From: Pseudorasbora parva
Lineage: Eukaryota; Chordata; Actinopteri; Cypriniformes; Gobionidae
Assembly (NCBI RefSeq): GCF_024679245.1
Contig: NC_090182.1
Coordinates: 33,689,047 to 33,753,046 of the forward strand
DNA length: 64,000 nucleotides
Reading direction: 5' to 3'
Part shown: piece after piece, positions 1 through 10,215 of the stretch
How the letters are laid out: every line of letters begins with the position of its first letter
Position numbering within the stretch: position 1 is the first letter of the stretch
Translations under genes and position numbers: made by a program
Notes under the pieces: generated by a model
Told to the model about the DNA's origin: nothing
Databases searched by the model: none
What the model saw: only the letters and a program-made list of their open reading frames with translations

Positions 1-189
1 GTAGTCGCGATGTTATATTGTCATGTTTATCAAACTAAAACTGATAAAAACCGTTGACACCACTTCATTGATAGTGTGGTTTATATGTTGAACCTTTAAT
101 CTTGTCCAAACAGACGCATTATTAAGCAGTATATAAAGTATTGGATGAAAATATCATTTGAAACATCTGTGTATTTGAGAAATATTGCA
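1..189. other. AT-rich flank, no gene recognised
   Basis: This short stretch precedes the first DIRS copy. It is AT-rich, does not match satellite A or B, and holds no open frame that I can assign. The exact left edge of DIRS copy 1 is not marked by a recognisable terminus, so part of it could belong to that element's leader. Confidence 0.3.
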
Positions 190-448
190 TTTATTTAACT
201 TCAGCTGTGATAAAGTTTGCAAACACAGCTCAAGCGTCACCACGGGAAGCAGAAAGTGTCCGACTTCACGTCTCCGTTTGCAGCTCCTCCCCGCCTGCAC
301 GCGGCTACTCTCGCCGATCGCATGCATCCAGCCGCAGCCGATGTCGAACACACCTATCAGCTTCTGTGTCTGCACAAGCGCTCTTTGTGAATTTTATGTC
401 CATTTATTGTGTGTGTTCAAAAAAAAAAAAAATAGAGAAAGAGAAAGA

Positions 449-1528
449 AAGGTGTTGTGTTCCTCCCTGCCCACGTTACATCACGGGTGGGGATACACAC
501 GTCCTAATGTGTGATGTGTTTGGGGCTCGAGCATGCCCAGTCAGCTCTCGAGGGGGTCGGCTGCGAGCATTGCGAGAGACTCCCAATGCGCATATTAAGA
601 TCACGCCGGGCACTCTTCGAGGAGAGTGCTTTGGCTCGCGGTCCTCAGGGCTCGGGTCCCGCTGTTGCCGAGGCGCAGCGAAGGCTCGCGTCCTGGGGAT
701 CGCAGTTGGATCTAGTGGCGGGGTTAGAGACGGGTGATCCCCTATCTCTGCCTTTACCCGCTGGATCTCATGCCTCAGTTAGCGAGCTGGAAGCACGCTC
801 TGCGGTTTTCTTCCGCTCGCGCTGAGGCACAAACGCAGCAGCACTCCAGCTCCGAGGAACTGGATGTTGTTAGCGCTGATGATGATCTGCCAAATGAAAA
901 CGACACACACACACTCATAAAAAGAGGTGCTATTGGTGTAACTCGCGCTGTGTCCAGGTTAAGTTTAGACTGGCCGGCCGAGTGTCAAGAAGTTCGCCAA
1001 AAAATAAATAAATATATAAATAAAATAAGAAAGAGAAAGAACAATATAATGGCGAGCAGACTGCATGTTTGAGATTACGAGGGGCTGAATCTAGTGGCTC
1101 GGATCTCGCGTTTGCCGAGGCAGCGTGTAGATCACGGGTCTACAATATAGATTCTATGACTCGATCGCGGATCTCGCGCTTGCCGAGGCAGCGTGTAGAT
1201 TACGGGGTTGAGTCTAGTGGCTCAGATCGCGTGTTTGCAGAGGCATCGCGTAGATTATGGGTCTGCATCTATCATTCAGAAAGGGCGACGATGTCTCGCG
1301 GGGAAGACACGCTTGCGAGCTATCTCTCCCCCGAGTCCGCATCGTCACACAGCCCCACAGCTGCCCACAACAAGCCGGTAAAAAAAGAAAGAAAAAAAGT
1401 CGGCTTTGGGGGTAGGGCATATTCGGCAGCAGATCAGGCGGCCGCCGGTTTGTATACGGCGGTTGCCCTGCAAGCATATAAAACAAGCAGACCTGCTGGG
1501 GGATATTGATATTGAGATGTGGAATATA

Positions 1529-1579
<51 letters not shown>

Positions 1580-1813
1580 AATAAATAAATAAATCAAAAT
1601 GTCCCTCTGGGGCTGTCGGGCGGGGCAGCCTCAGCCGAGTACATCCTTTCTCAAACCTACACCGAGCAAAACAAAGAGAGAGCGTGGCCGCTCGGGGCCC
1701 CCCCGCAGAGAGATCGGGGGTCCGGGCGACGCGCTCAGCCGGGACCTTCCCGTGGTAGGGCGGATCTGAGGGCCGTCCTTACTGCTAGGAAGGCCTCGGC
1801 TAAGAAGTCCTGA
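449..1813 (+). pseudogene. DIRS ORF1 (gag-like) remnant, copy 1
   Basis: This is related to the intact ORF1 of copy 4 (36660-38141, minus strand). The N-terminal Cys/His-rich block is present but spread over two frames (about 459-520 and 511-600), followed by a conserved stretch around LGLEHAQSALEGVGCEHC. The C-terminal basic tail (around LRAVLTARKASAKKS) ends at about 1813. Adenine- and AT-rich filler (about 1000-1045 and 1527-1595) lies where copy 4 has coding sequence; at the second place the central alpha-helical part is missing. No start codon precedes the homologous block. ORF1 products of DIRS elements are thought to be structural nucleic-acid-binding proteins, which is knowledge of the class and is not shown here. 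Confidence 0.75.
1528..1595. repeat. A-tract and (AT)n / (AATA)n microsatellite
   Basis: A homopurine A run is followed by about 15 AT dinucleotides and then AATA repeats, inside the ORF1 remnant of copy 1. Copy 2 has a much shorter version at 6537-6576. The array expansion is therefore a difference between two otherwise near-identical copies. Confidence 0.85.
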
Positions 1814-1870
1814 CGTCAGAGGCACAGGACTTCTGATGGCAGTCCCCTCCGGGAGAGTGCGGCTCGCCGA

Positions 1871-2872
1871 GGTCCCCGCTCGTTCCTGGTGTGCTTTCAC
1901 CAAGTGCGTGAATGCAGCTCTGGCTCAGGTGCGACTCCAGGGCATTCGCGTGCTCAACTATATATTGACGATTGGCTGGTGTTAGCATAGTCGAAACAGT
2001 GGGCGTTCAGCAACGAGATGCTGTTCTCGCCCATAGGAGAGTGTTGGGGCTAAGGTTGAACGGAAGAAAAGTGTGCTGGCACCTATAAGCTGCAGAGCAC
2101 TACTTTTCTGGCGGTAGTCTGGGACACGAAAATAATGTCGGCTCGGCTATCCCCTCCCAGGATAAAAACGATCCTGGATACCGTGAACCAGATAAAGCTA
2201 GGTCAGTCACTCACTGTGAAACACTTTCAGAGAGTGTTAGGGCTGATGACAGCAGTGTCCAACGGGGTACCTTTTGGCCTGCGGTACATGAGACCCTTAC
2301 AGTGGTGGCTCAGGACCAAGGGGTTCTCCCCGAGGGGAAACCCTTTTTTCGCTTGATCAAGGTCACGCGGCGCTGCCTACGTGCCTTAGTGAAGTGAAAA
2401 GATCCTTGGTTCCTTTCCCAAGGTCCAGTTCTGGGGGCTCCTTGCCGTCGCGTGACGCTAACGACGGATGCCTCCCTAACTGGCTGGGGAGTGGCCGCTC
2501 GGCCCAAGGTCTGAGCGGCCGTCAGCTCTCCTGGCACATAAACCAGCTGGAGCTGATGGCTGTGTTTCAATCATATAAAATCAAACACTTCCTCTCAGAT
2601 CTGCGGGGCCACCATGTGTTAGTTCGGTCAGACAACACTTCGGTGGTCTCGTATATAAATCACCAGGGGGGGTTGAGATCGCGTCGGGTGTGGAAGCTGA
2701 CGCATCATATGTTAACATGGGCCCAAGGCAAGATGCTCTCGCTCAGGGCGATGTACATCCCGGGGGTCCTGAATGTAGCGGCAGACTCCCTGTCGAGGCA
2801 GGGAGTGATGCCGGGAGAATGGAGACTCCACCCCGAGGTGGTGGAGGAGCTGTGGATCCGCTTTGGGTGAGC
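1871..2872 (+). pseudogene. DIRS RT/RNase H remnant with RT core deleted, copy 1
   Basis: The first part of the RT is missing: the sequence jumps from the ORF1 tail to the segment just before the YxDD region, which itself is disrupted near 1955-1975 (an extra AT breaks the frame). Downstream, the RT thumb/connection (KTILDTVNQIKLGQS, about 2165) and the RNase H part remain recognisable: the SDNTSVVSY motif at about 2626 and AADSLSRQ at about 2780 carry two of the RNase H acidic residues. The RNase H part is spread over several frames. The corresponding intact arrangement can be seen in copy 4 on the minus strand. No activity is expected. Confidence 0.8.
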
Positions 2873-3179
2873 CCAGGTGGATCTGTTTGCGTCTCGAGAG
2901 ACGACACACTGTCCAGCATATTTCTCCCTCACGCATCCAGCCCCGCTGGGGCTGGACACAATGGTACAGACGTGGCCGAGGCTGCGTCTGTACGCCTTAC
3001 CCCCTCTGGCGTTGCTCCCAGGAGTGCTGGAGAACGTCAGCCGGAACGGGGTTCAGCTTTTATTTGTAGCCCCGCTCTGGCCGGGCCAAGTATGGCTCGC
3101 CGACATTATGTCTCTCCTAGAAGGTCCTCCCTGGGAAATCCCAGTCAGGAGAGATCTTCTTTCGCAGGCCGGGGGGTCA

Positions 3180-4087
3180 GTACCGCACCCGCGCCCGGAA
3201 CTGTGGAAACGGTGGGCTTGGCCCCTGAGGGGGCCCAGTTCATAAACACGGGTCTATCTACTGAGGTGATAGAGACCATGTTGCACTCCAGAGCACCATC
3301 CACAAGGAGACTTTACGCACTCAAATGGAGAATTTTTGTCGCCTGGTGTACGCACCAGGCTTTGGACCCTGTTAACTGCCCGGTCGGTTCAGTTCTTGAG
3401 TTCCTACAAGAAAAATTCTCCGCAGGGTTAGCTCCGTCGACACTGAAAGTATATGTGTCGGCGATATCTGCTTATCATATTCCATTAGATAATGCATCAT
3501 TGGGGAAACACCCTTGGGTCATGCGTTTCCTTCGTGGTACTTTGAGGCTCAGACCTGCGGCACGCTCGAGGGTGCCTACTTAGGCAGTGGCACCCTCTTG
3601 TCTGGAGTTTCCACCAGGAATGGTAAAAGCATTTCTCTTCCCGAGGGAAGGATATGCTCCCAAGGTACCGACTAATGTCCCGGGACCAGTAATGCTGCAG
3701 GCTTTCTGTCCGCCTCCGTTCACTAGTCAAGACCAAGAGAAGCTAAATCTGCTATGTCCGGTCAGGGCCCTAGATGCATATGAAACTCAGAACAGTTGTT
3801 TGTGTGTTTTTGGGTCCCCGAGCAAGGGAAAACCGGCTTCAAAGCAGAAGCTTAGCAAGTGGATAGTCGAGGCTATTTCGCTCGCTTATGAGTCGGCCGG
3901 ACATCCTTCACCAATGAGGGTCCGCGCCCACTCCACTAGGAGTATGGCTGCCTCTATGGCTCTTATTTCGGGATTTTCATTGTCAGAGGTATGTGATGCG
4001 GCTGGGTGGTCCTCTCCGCATACATTTGTGAGGTTTTACAATCTAGATGTAGCCTCTACACCGGGGTCCCGGGTGTTTCTGGGTTGA
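3180..4087 (+). pseudogene. DIRS tyrosine recombinase remnant, copy 1
   Basis: The N-terminal core-binding half reads from about 3190 (around RAPSTRRLYALKWR) and stops at 3581. A second frame (3587-4087) carries the C-terminal half with the HSTRS box at about 3930 (the HxxR catalytic pair) and the tyrosine in FVRFYNLD at about 4035. Compared with copies 3 and 4, a block of roughly 180 bp is missing between the halves. It contained the first catalytic arginine (the KRVGDL/RRVGDL region). Copy 2 has the same deletion. These enzymes replace the DDE integrase in DIRS elements and join circular DNA to the target without duplicating it. Confidence 0.8.
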
Positions 4088-4093
4088 TTCACA

Positions 4094-4487
4094 CATACAG
4101 ACATTTGGGACTCTGGCGGCGTGGGTATTGAGGTCCCCTAGCGTTTCGACGCAGCTCGAAGTTCCCTCGAGATAGGGAACGTCTCAGGTTACGTATGTAA
4201 CCATGGTTCCCTGAGAGGGAACGAGACGCTGCGTCGAGATGCCATACTCCCAGCATGCTTGTGATCGATTTGTTCGACTTTTCCAGAAGCTAGTGACTGT
4301 TTGGTCCGGGCATGCTTTATAGCTTCCTGGTCGATGACGTCACCCGCCCGTGACGTATCGTCCCGCTATTGGACTGATTACACAAGTGCTTCATGACATG
4401 GCACGCAGAGGCGTCCCCCCTAGCGTTTCGACGCAGCGTCTCGTTCCCTCTCAGGGAACCATGGTTACATACGTAACCTGAGACGTT
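4094..4487 (+). repeat. DIRS 3' module, copy 1: internal complementary region, spacer and right terminus
   Basis: A right-end palindromic segment (about 4172-4230, around GTTACGTATGTAACC and GTTCCCTGAGAGGGAAC) is repeated in inverted orientation at about 4425-4487, with a spacer of about 200 bp between. Immediately upstream (about 4139-4171) is sequence with the palindrome GTTCCCTCGAGATAGGGAAC, expected to be the complement of the lost left end. The spacer, read in reverse, contains CRE-like TGACGTCA and a TATAAAG box, so it looks like an inverted copy of a DIRS promoter. Confidence 0.75.
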
Positions 4488-5466
4488 TTCACAGTTTAAG
4501 TTCAAAGACTCCTTGGCCAAAAATATATACAACATTTTACACTTAAACTACTGAATCTGAATCTATGAAAATATATGTATAGAAAGTTCAAGTTCATAGG
4601 ATCCAGGGTCAGATTTTTTTTTAAAAGTCATCCTTGAACTATTGATGAAAAACAGAAGGAAGCTATAGAAATATAGAACATTCAAGTTTACAGACTCTGG
4701 GAAAACATAAGTTCAAAATGTCATCCTTAAACTGCTTATGAATCTAATAGTATGATAGAAAGTTCATATAATCCAGGGTCAGAATATTTTTTCAAAAAGT
4801 CACATTTGAATTTTTGATGAAACATCAGAAAGTCATATGTCTGTTTATACATTTAAAGTTTAAAGACTCCTTGGCCAAAAAAATATTCAAAATTTCACAC
4901 CTGAACTACTAGATGAATCTATCTTTTATTTATAGAAAGATCAAGTTCATAGAATCTAGGGTCAATTTTTTTTTTCAACAAGTCATATTTGATTTACTGA
5001 TGAAACTTCAGAAAGTCTTTAAGTCTATATATAAAATATAAATTTCAAAGACCATTTGACCAAAAAATTTGTTCAAAAGTTCATACTTGAACTACTGATG
5101 AAACATGAGTGTTCATAGACTCTTTGGAAAAAAATAAGTTCAAAGTTTATCCTTGAACTACTAATGAAATATATGGCTATTGTGATGCATAGAAAGTTAC
5201 AATTCATATAATCTAGCGTCAGAATTTTTATTTTTCAACAACTCATTTTTGATTTACTGATGAAACTTCAGAAAGTCTTTAAGTCTATCTATATGCATAT
5301 ACAATTCAGATACTATTTGACAAAAAAAATTAGTTCAAAAATTCATTTAAAGTTCAAGTTCATAGGATCCAGGGTCAGAACTGTTATTTTTCAAAAAATT
5401 CAACCTTGAACTACTGATGAAACAACAGAAGAAATATATTCATATATATAAAAAGATCAAGTTATA
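4488..5466. repeat. Satellite A, divergent block
   Basis: Diverged units are built around the recurring phrases GTTCAAGTTCATAG, GACTCCTTGGCCAAAAA and CTTGAACTACTGATGAA. They are more degenerate than the central array at 10216-17032, consistent with lying near an edge of the array or with age. No gene is seen. Confidence 0.85.
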
Positions 5467-6796
5467 GGTGTTGTGTTCCTCCCTGCCCACGTTACATCAC
5501 GGGTGGGGATATACACGTCCTAATGTGTGATGTGTTTGGGGCTCGAGCATGCCCAGTCAGCTCTCGAGGGGGTCGGCTGCGAGCATTGCGAGAGACTCCC
5601 AATGCGCATATTAAGATCACGCCGGGCACTCTTCGAGGAGAGTGCTTTGGCTCGCGGTCCTCAGGGCTCGGGTCCCGCTGTTGCCGAGGCGCAGCGAAGG
5701 CTCGCGTCCTGGGGATCGCAGTTGGATCTAGTGGCGGGGTTAGAGACGGGTGATCCCCTATCTCTGCCTTTACCCGCTGGATCTCATGCCTCAGTTAGCG
5801 AGCTGGAAGCACGCTCTGCGGTTTTCTTCCGCTCGCGCTGAGGCACAAACGCAGCAGCACTCCAGCTCCGAGGAACTGGATGTTGTTAGCGCTGATGATG
5901 ATCTGCCAAAAGAAAACGACACACACACACTCATAAAAAGAGGTGCTATTGGTGTAACTCGCGCTGTGTCCAGGTTAAGTTTAGACTGGCCGGCCGAGTG
6001 TCAAGAAGTTCGCCAAAAAATAAATAAATATATAAATAAAATAAGAAAGAGAAAGAACAATATAATGGCGAGCAGACAGCATGTTTGAGATTACGAGGGG
6101 CTGAATCTAGTGGCTCGGATCTCGCGTTTGCCGAGGCAGCGTGTAGATCACGGGTCTACAATATAGATTCTATGACTCGATCGCGGATCTCGCGCTTGCC
6201 GAGGCAGCGTGTAGATTACGGGGTTGAGTTTAGTGGCTCAGATCGCCTGTTTGCCGAGGCATCGCGTGGATTATGGGTCTGCATCTATCATTCAGAAAGG
6301 GCGACGATGTCTCGCGGGGAAGAGACGCTTGCGAGCTATCTCTCCCCCGAGTCCACATCGTCACACAGCCCCACAGCTGCCCACAACAAGCCGGTAAAAA
6401 AAAAAAAAAAAAAAGTCGGCTTTGGGGGTAGGGCATATTCGGCAGCAGATCAGGCGGCCGCCGGTTTGTATACGGCGGTTGCCCTGCAAGCATATAAAAC
6501 AAGCAGACCTGCTGGGGGATATTGATATGTGAAATATAAAAATATATATATATAATAAATAAATAAATAAATAAATCAAAATGTCCCTCTGGGGCTGTCG
6601 GGCGGGGCAGCCTCAGCCGAGTACATCCTTTCTCAAACCTACACCGAGCAAAACAAAGAGAGAGCGTGGCCACTCGGGGCCCCCCCCGCAGAGAGATCGG
6701 GGGTCCGGGCGACGCGCTCAGCCGGGACCTTCCCGTGGTAGGGCGGATCTGAGGGCCGTCCTTACTGCTAGGAAGGCCTCGGCTAAGAAGTCCTGA
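5467..6796 (+). pseudogene. DIRS ORF1 (gag-like) remnant, copy 2
   Basis: It is nearly identical to the copy 1 remnant. The Cys/His block lies in two frames at 5475-5600, the acidic middle part and the (A)n-rich replacements are shared, and the basic C-terminal tail is at about 6581-6796. The same internal loss (the helical region before the proline/arginine-rich tail) is present in both copies, showing that both descend from one already defective ORF1. A poly-A tract at about 6396-6413 is longer and purer than in copy 1. Confidence 0.75.
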
Positions 6797-6954
6797 CGTC
6801 AGAGGCGCAGGACTTCCGATGGCAGTCCCCTCCGGGAGAGTGCGGCTCGCCGAGGCGCCCGCTCGTTCCCGGTGCCATCGGGGGGGGCCGGTCTGCCAAC
6901 CCTGCCACCGTTGGTGCTTCAGGGCGCGGCGGTCCCCGGCGAACATATATCTCC

Positions 6955-8800
6955 TTGTCCGCCCGGAAACGTAGCGGCTTGGGGATGTTCGCGCCCTCTC
7001 GTGAGGGCCCCGGGGCGGTCAGTTCGGTTGCTACCTGCCGGTTATCCGTTACAGGACACCGGGCTGACCACCCAGGAAAATCCAGAGACCAGCCTCGAGA
7101 GGCTGGTTCCCTTAGTAGATTTTCTGGCAGCGTGGAAACTTCTGCCGAATATCTCAGAATGGGTCCTGCTCACATTATAAAAAGGGTTCGGGTCACACCC
7201 ACCCGTGTTCAGCAGGGTTACTCCTACGGTAGTAACCCCCGAGCAGCCTCTGGTCATGGAACGAGAGGTACAGACTCTTCTGCGAAAAGAGGCTATACAC
7301 GGGTCCCTCCCCTCTGCAGAGAGTCGGGCTTTTACAGCCGGTACTTCATAGTTCCAAAGAAGGATGGAGGGTTAAGGCCTATTTTTAGATCTGCATCAGC
7401 TAAACAAAATGCTCACGATAAAACAGATCGTGTGTCACGTCAGGTCCGAGGACTGGTGTGTCACAATAGACCTAAAAAATGTATACTTCCACATCTCCAT
7501 CCTTCCGCAGCACAGACAGGTCTTCAGGTTTGCTTTCGGGGGCGAAGCTTACCAGTATTGAGTGCTGCCATTCGGCCTAGCTTAATCACCCCACACTTTC
7601 ACCAAGTGCGTGAATGCAGCTCTGGCTCAGGTGCGACTCCAGGGCATTCGCGTGCTCAACTATATCGACGATTGGAACTGGTGTTAGCATAGTCGAAACA
7701 GTGGCCGTTCAGCATCGAGATGCTGTTCTCGCCCATATGAGAGTGTTGGGGCTAAGGTTGAACGGAAAGAAATGTGTGCTGGCACCTATAAGCTGCAGAG
7801 CACTACTTTTCTGGCGGTAGTCTGGGACATGAAAATAATGTCGGCTCGGCTATCCCCTCCCAGGATAAAAACGATCCTGGATACCGTGAACCAGATAAAG
7901 CTAGGTCAGTCATTCACTGTGAAACACTTTCAGAGAGTGTTAGGGCTGATGACAGCAGCGTCCAACGGGGTACCTTTTGGCCTGCGGTACATGAGACCCT
8001 TACAGTGGTGGCTCAGGACCAAGGGGTTCTCCCTGAGGGGAAACCCTTTTTCGCTTGATCAAGGTCACGCGGCGCTGCCTACGTGCCTTAGTGAAGTGAA
8101 AAGATCCTTGGTTCCTGTCCCAAGGTCCAGTTCTGGGGGCTCCTTGTCGTCGCGTAACGCTAACGACGGATGCCTCCCTAACTGGCTGGGGAGCGGTCAT
8201 GAGTGGCCGCTCGGCCCAAGGTCTGAGCGGCCGTCAGCTCTCCTGGCACATAAACCAGCTGGAGCTGATGGCTGTTTCAATCATATAAAATCGAACACTT
8301 CCTCTCAGACCTGCGGGGCCGCCATGTGTTAGTTCGGTCAGACAACACTTCGGTGGTCTCGTATATAAATCACCAGGGGGGGTTGAGATCGCGTCGGGTG
8401 TGGAAGCTGACGCATCATATGCTAACATGGGCCCAAGGCAAGATGCTCTCGCTCAGGGCGATGTACATCCCGGGGGTCCTGAATGTAGCGGCAGACTCCC
8501 TGTCGAGGCAGGGAGTGATGCCGGGAGAATGGAGACTCCACCCGAGGTGGTGGAGGAGCTGTGGATCCGCTTTGGGCGAGCCCAGGTGGATCTGTTTGCG
8601 TCTCGAGAGACGACACACTGTCCAGCATATTTCTCCCTCACGCATCCAGCCCTGCTGGGGCTGGACGCAATGGTACAGACGTGGCCGAGGCTGCGTCTGT
8701 ACGCCTTCCCCCCCTCTGGCATTGCTCCCAGGAGTGCTGGAGAGCGTCCGCCGGGACGGAGTTCAGCTTTTATTGGTAGCCCAACTGGCCGGGCCAAGTA
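6955..8800 (+). pseudogene. DIRS RT/RNase H remnant, copy 2
   Basis: The start of ORF2 is visible around ETSLERLVPLVDF (about 7090), which matches ETSLERLVPLVEY in copy 4. RT block 1 reads ESGFYSRYFIVPKKDGGLRP (about 7321). The frame breaks several times between there and the YIDDW motif at about 7662, where extra bases lead to a stop. RNase H is recognisable from about 8140, including SDNTSVVSY (about 8336) and AADSLSRQ (about 8490). The segment VDLFASRETTHCPAYFSLTH (about 8587), a conserved DIRS post-RNase H region, is intact in one frame. Confidence 0.8.
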
Positions 8801-8869
8801 TGGCTCGCCGACATTATGTCTCTCCTAGAAGGTCCTCCCTGGGAAATCCCAGTCAGGAGAGATCTTCTT

Positions 8870-9817
8870 TCGCAGGCCGGGGGGTCAGTACTGCACCCGT
8901 GCCCGGAACTGTGGAAACGGTGGGCTTGGCCCCTGAGGGGGCCCAGTTCATAAACACGGGTCTATCTACTGAGGTGATAGAGACCATGTTGCACTCCAGA
9001 GCACCATCCACAAGGAGACTTTACGCACTCAAATGGAGAATTTTTGTCGCCTGGTGTACGCACCAGGCTTTGGACCCTGTTAACTGCCCGTTCGGTTCAG
9101 TTCTTGAGTTCCTACAAGAAAAATTCTCCGCAGGGTTATCTCCGTCAACACTGAAAGTATATGTGTCGGCGATATCTGCTTTTCATATTCCATTAGATAA
9201 TGCATCATTGGGGAAACACCCTTGGGTCATGCGTTTCCTTTGTGGTACTTTGAGGCGCAGACCTGCGGCACGCTCGAGGGTGCCTACTTAGGCAGTGGCA
9301 CCCTCTTGTCTGGAGTTTGCACCAGGAATGGTAAAAGCATTTCTCTTCCCGAGGGAAGGATATGCTCCCAAGGTCCCGACTAATGTGCCGGGACCAGTAA
9401 TGCTGCAGGCTTTCTGTCCGCCTCCGTTCACTAGTCAAGACCAAGAGAAGCTAAATCTGCTATGTCCGGTCAGGGCCCTAGATGCATATGTCCACAGGGC
9501 TGCCCTGTGGCAAAACTCAGAACAGTTTTTTGTGTGTTTTTGGGTCCCCGAGCAAGGGAAAACCGGGTTCAAAGCAGATGCTTAGCAAGTGGATAGTCGA
9601 GGCTATTTCGCTCGCTTATGAGTCGGCCGGACATCCTTCACCAATGAGGGTCCGCGCCCACTCCACTAGGAGTATGGCTGCCTCTATGGCTCTTATTTCG
9701 GGAGTTTCATTGTCAGAGGTATGTGATGCAGCTGGGTGGTCCTCTCCGCATACATTTGTGAGGTTTTACAATCTAGATGTAGCCTCTACACCGGGGTCCC
9801 GGGTGTTTCTGGGTTGA
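8870..9817 (+). pseudogene. DIRS tyrosine recombinase remnant, copy 2
   Basis: The N-terminal half ends at a stop at 9289-9291. The C-terminal part continues in other frames (9295-9585, 9482-9817) and keeps HSTRS (about 9660) and the FVRFYNLD tyrosine (about 9765). The same roughly 180 bp containing the first catalytic arginine is absent as in copy 1, at the same junction (around RSRVPT, stop, AVAPSCLEF). A shared junction in two copies argues for descent from one deleted parent, either by mobilisation in trans or by local duplication. Confidence 0.8.
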
Positions 9818-9823
9818 TTCACA

Positions 9824-10215
9824 CATACAGACATTTGGGACTCTGGCGGCGTGGGTATTGAGGTCCCCTAGCTTTTCGACGCAGCTCGAAGTTCCCTCGA
9901 GATAGGGAACGTCTCAGGTTACGTATGTAACCATGGTTCCCTGAGAGGGAACGAGACGCTGCGTCGAGATGCCATACTCCCGGCATGCCTGTGATCGATT
10001 TGTTCGACTTTTCTAGAAGCTAGTGACTGTTTGGTCCGGGCATGCTTTATAGCTTCCTGGTCGATGACGTCACCCGCCCGTGACGTATCGTCCCGCTATT
10101 GGACTGATTACACAAGTGCTTCATGACATGGCACGCAGAGGCGTCCCCTAGCGTTTCGACGCAGCGTCTCGTTCCCACTCAGGGAACCATGGTTACAAAC
10201 GTAACCTGAGACGTT
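9824..10215 (+). repeat. DIRS 3' module, copy 2
   Basis: It has the same organisation as in copy 1: left-end complement (about 9869-9909), right-end palindrome (about 9910-9970), a spacer with reverse-oriented promoter-like sequence, and the inverted right terminus (about 10150-10212). The terminal stretch has a few differences from copy 1, for example TCCCACTCAGGGA at about 10172-10184 in place of TCCCTCTCAGGGA. Confidence 0.75.

Larger units (their letters stand above)
190..4487 (+). mobile_element. DIRS-type tyrosine-recombinase retrotransposon, copy 1 (defective)
   Basis: The order is ORF1 (gag-like) remnant, RT/RNase H remnant, tyrosine recombinase remnant, then a 3' module of inverted repeats, which is the layout of DIRS retrotransposons. 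The region 449-4487 is nearly identical to copy 2 at 5467-10215. Relative to copy 2 it lacks about 0.7 kb of the RT domain (junction near 1890) and about 25 bp in the recombinase (near 3782). The right end is followed by GTT (4485-4487) and satellite A. The left end is uncertain: a leader of about 250 bp related to the 5' leader of copy 4 lies at about 200-448, but no terminal palindrome is visible. All three reading frames are broken, so the copy cannot act by itself. Confidence 0.85.
5467..10215 (+). mobile_element. DIRS-type retrotransposon, copy 2 (defective, 5' truncated)
   Basis: This sister of copy 1 begins abruptly in ORF1 at the codons for the first Cys pair, directly after satellite A. 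It retains the RT segment that copy 1 lost and ends with the same 3' module. GTT follows the right end at 10213-10215, and the flanking satellite continues as TTTGGTATGCATAG, which elsewhere in the array is preceded by ACAGAGTT, so the right side marks the original target. The left flank does not match that satellite position, so the 5' end and some flank were lost after insertion or by recombination with copy 1. Confidence 0.85.

Noticed and set aside
4150..4230. Rho-independent-like terminator or ncRNA hairpin suggested by strong palindromes
   Set aside because: The palindromes are the terminal and internal complementary repeats of DIRS elements, present in each copy; there is no reason to call a separate RNA gene.
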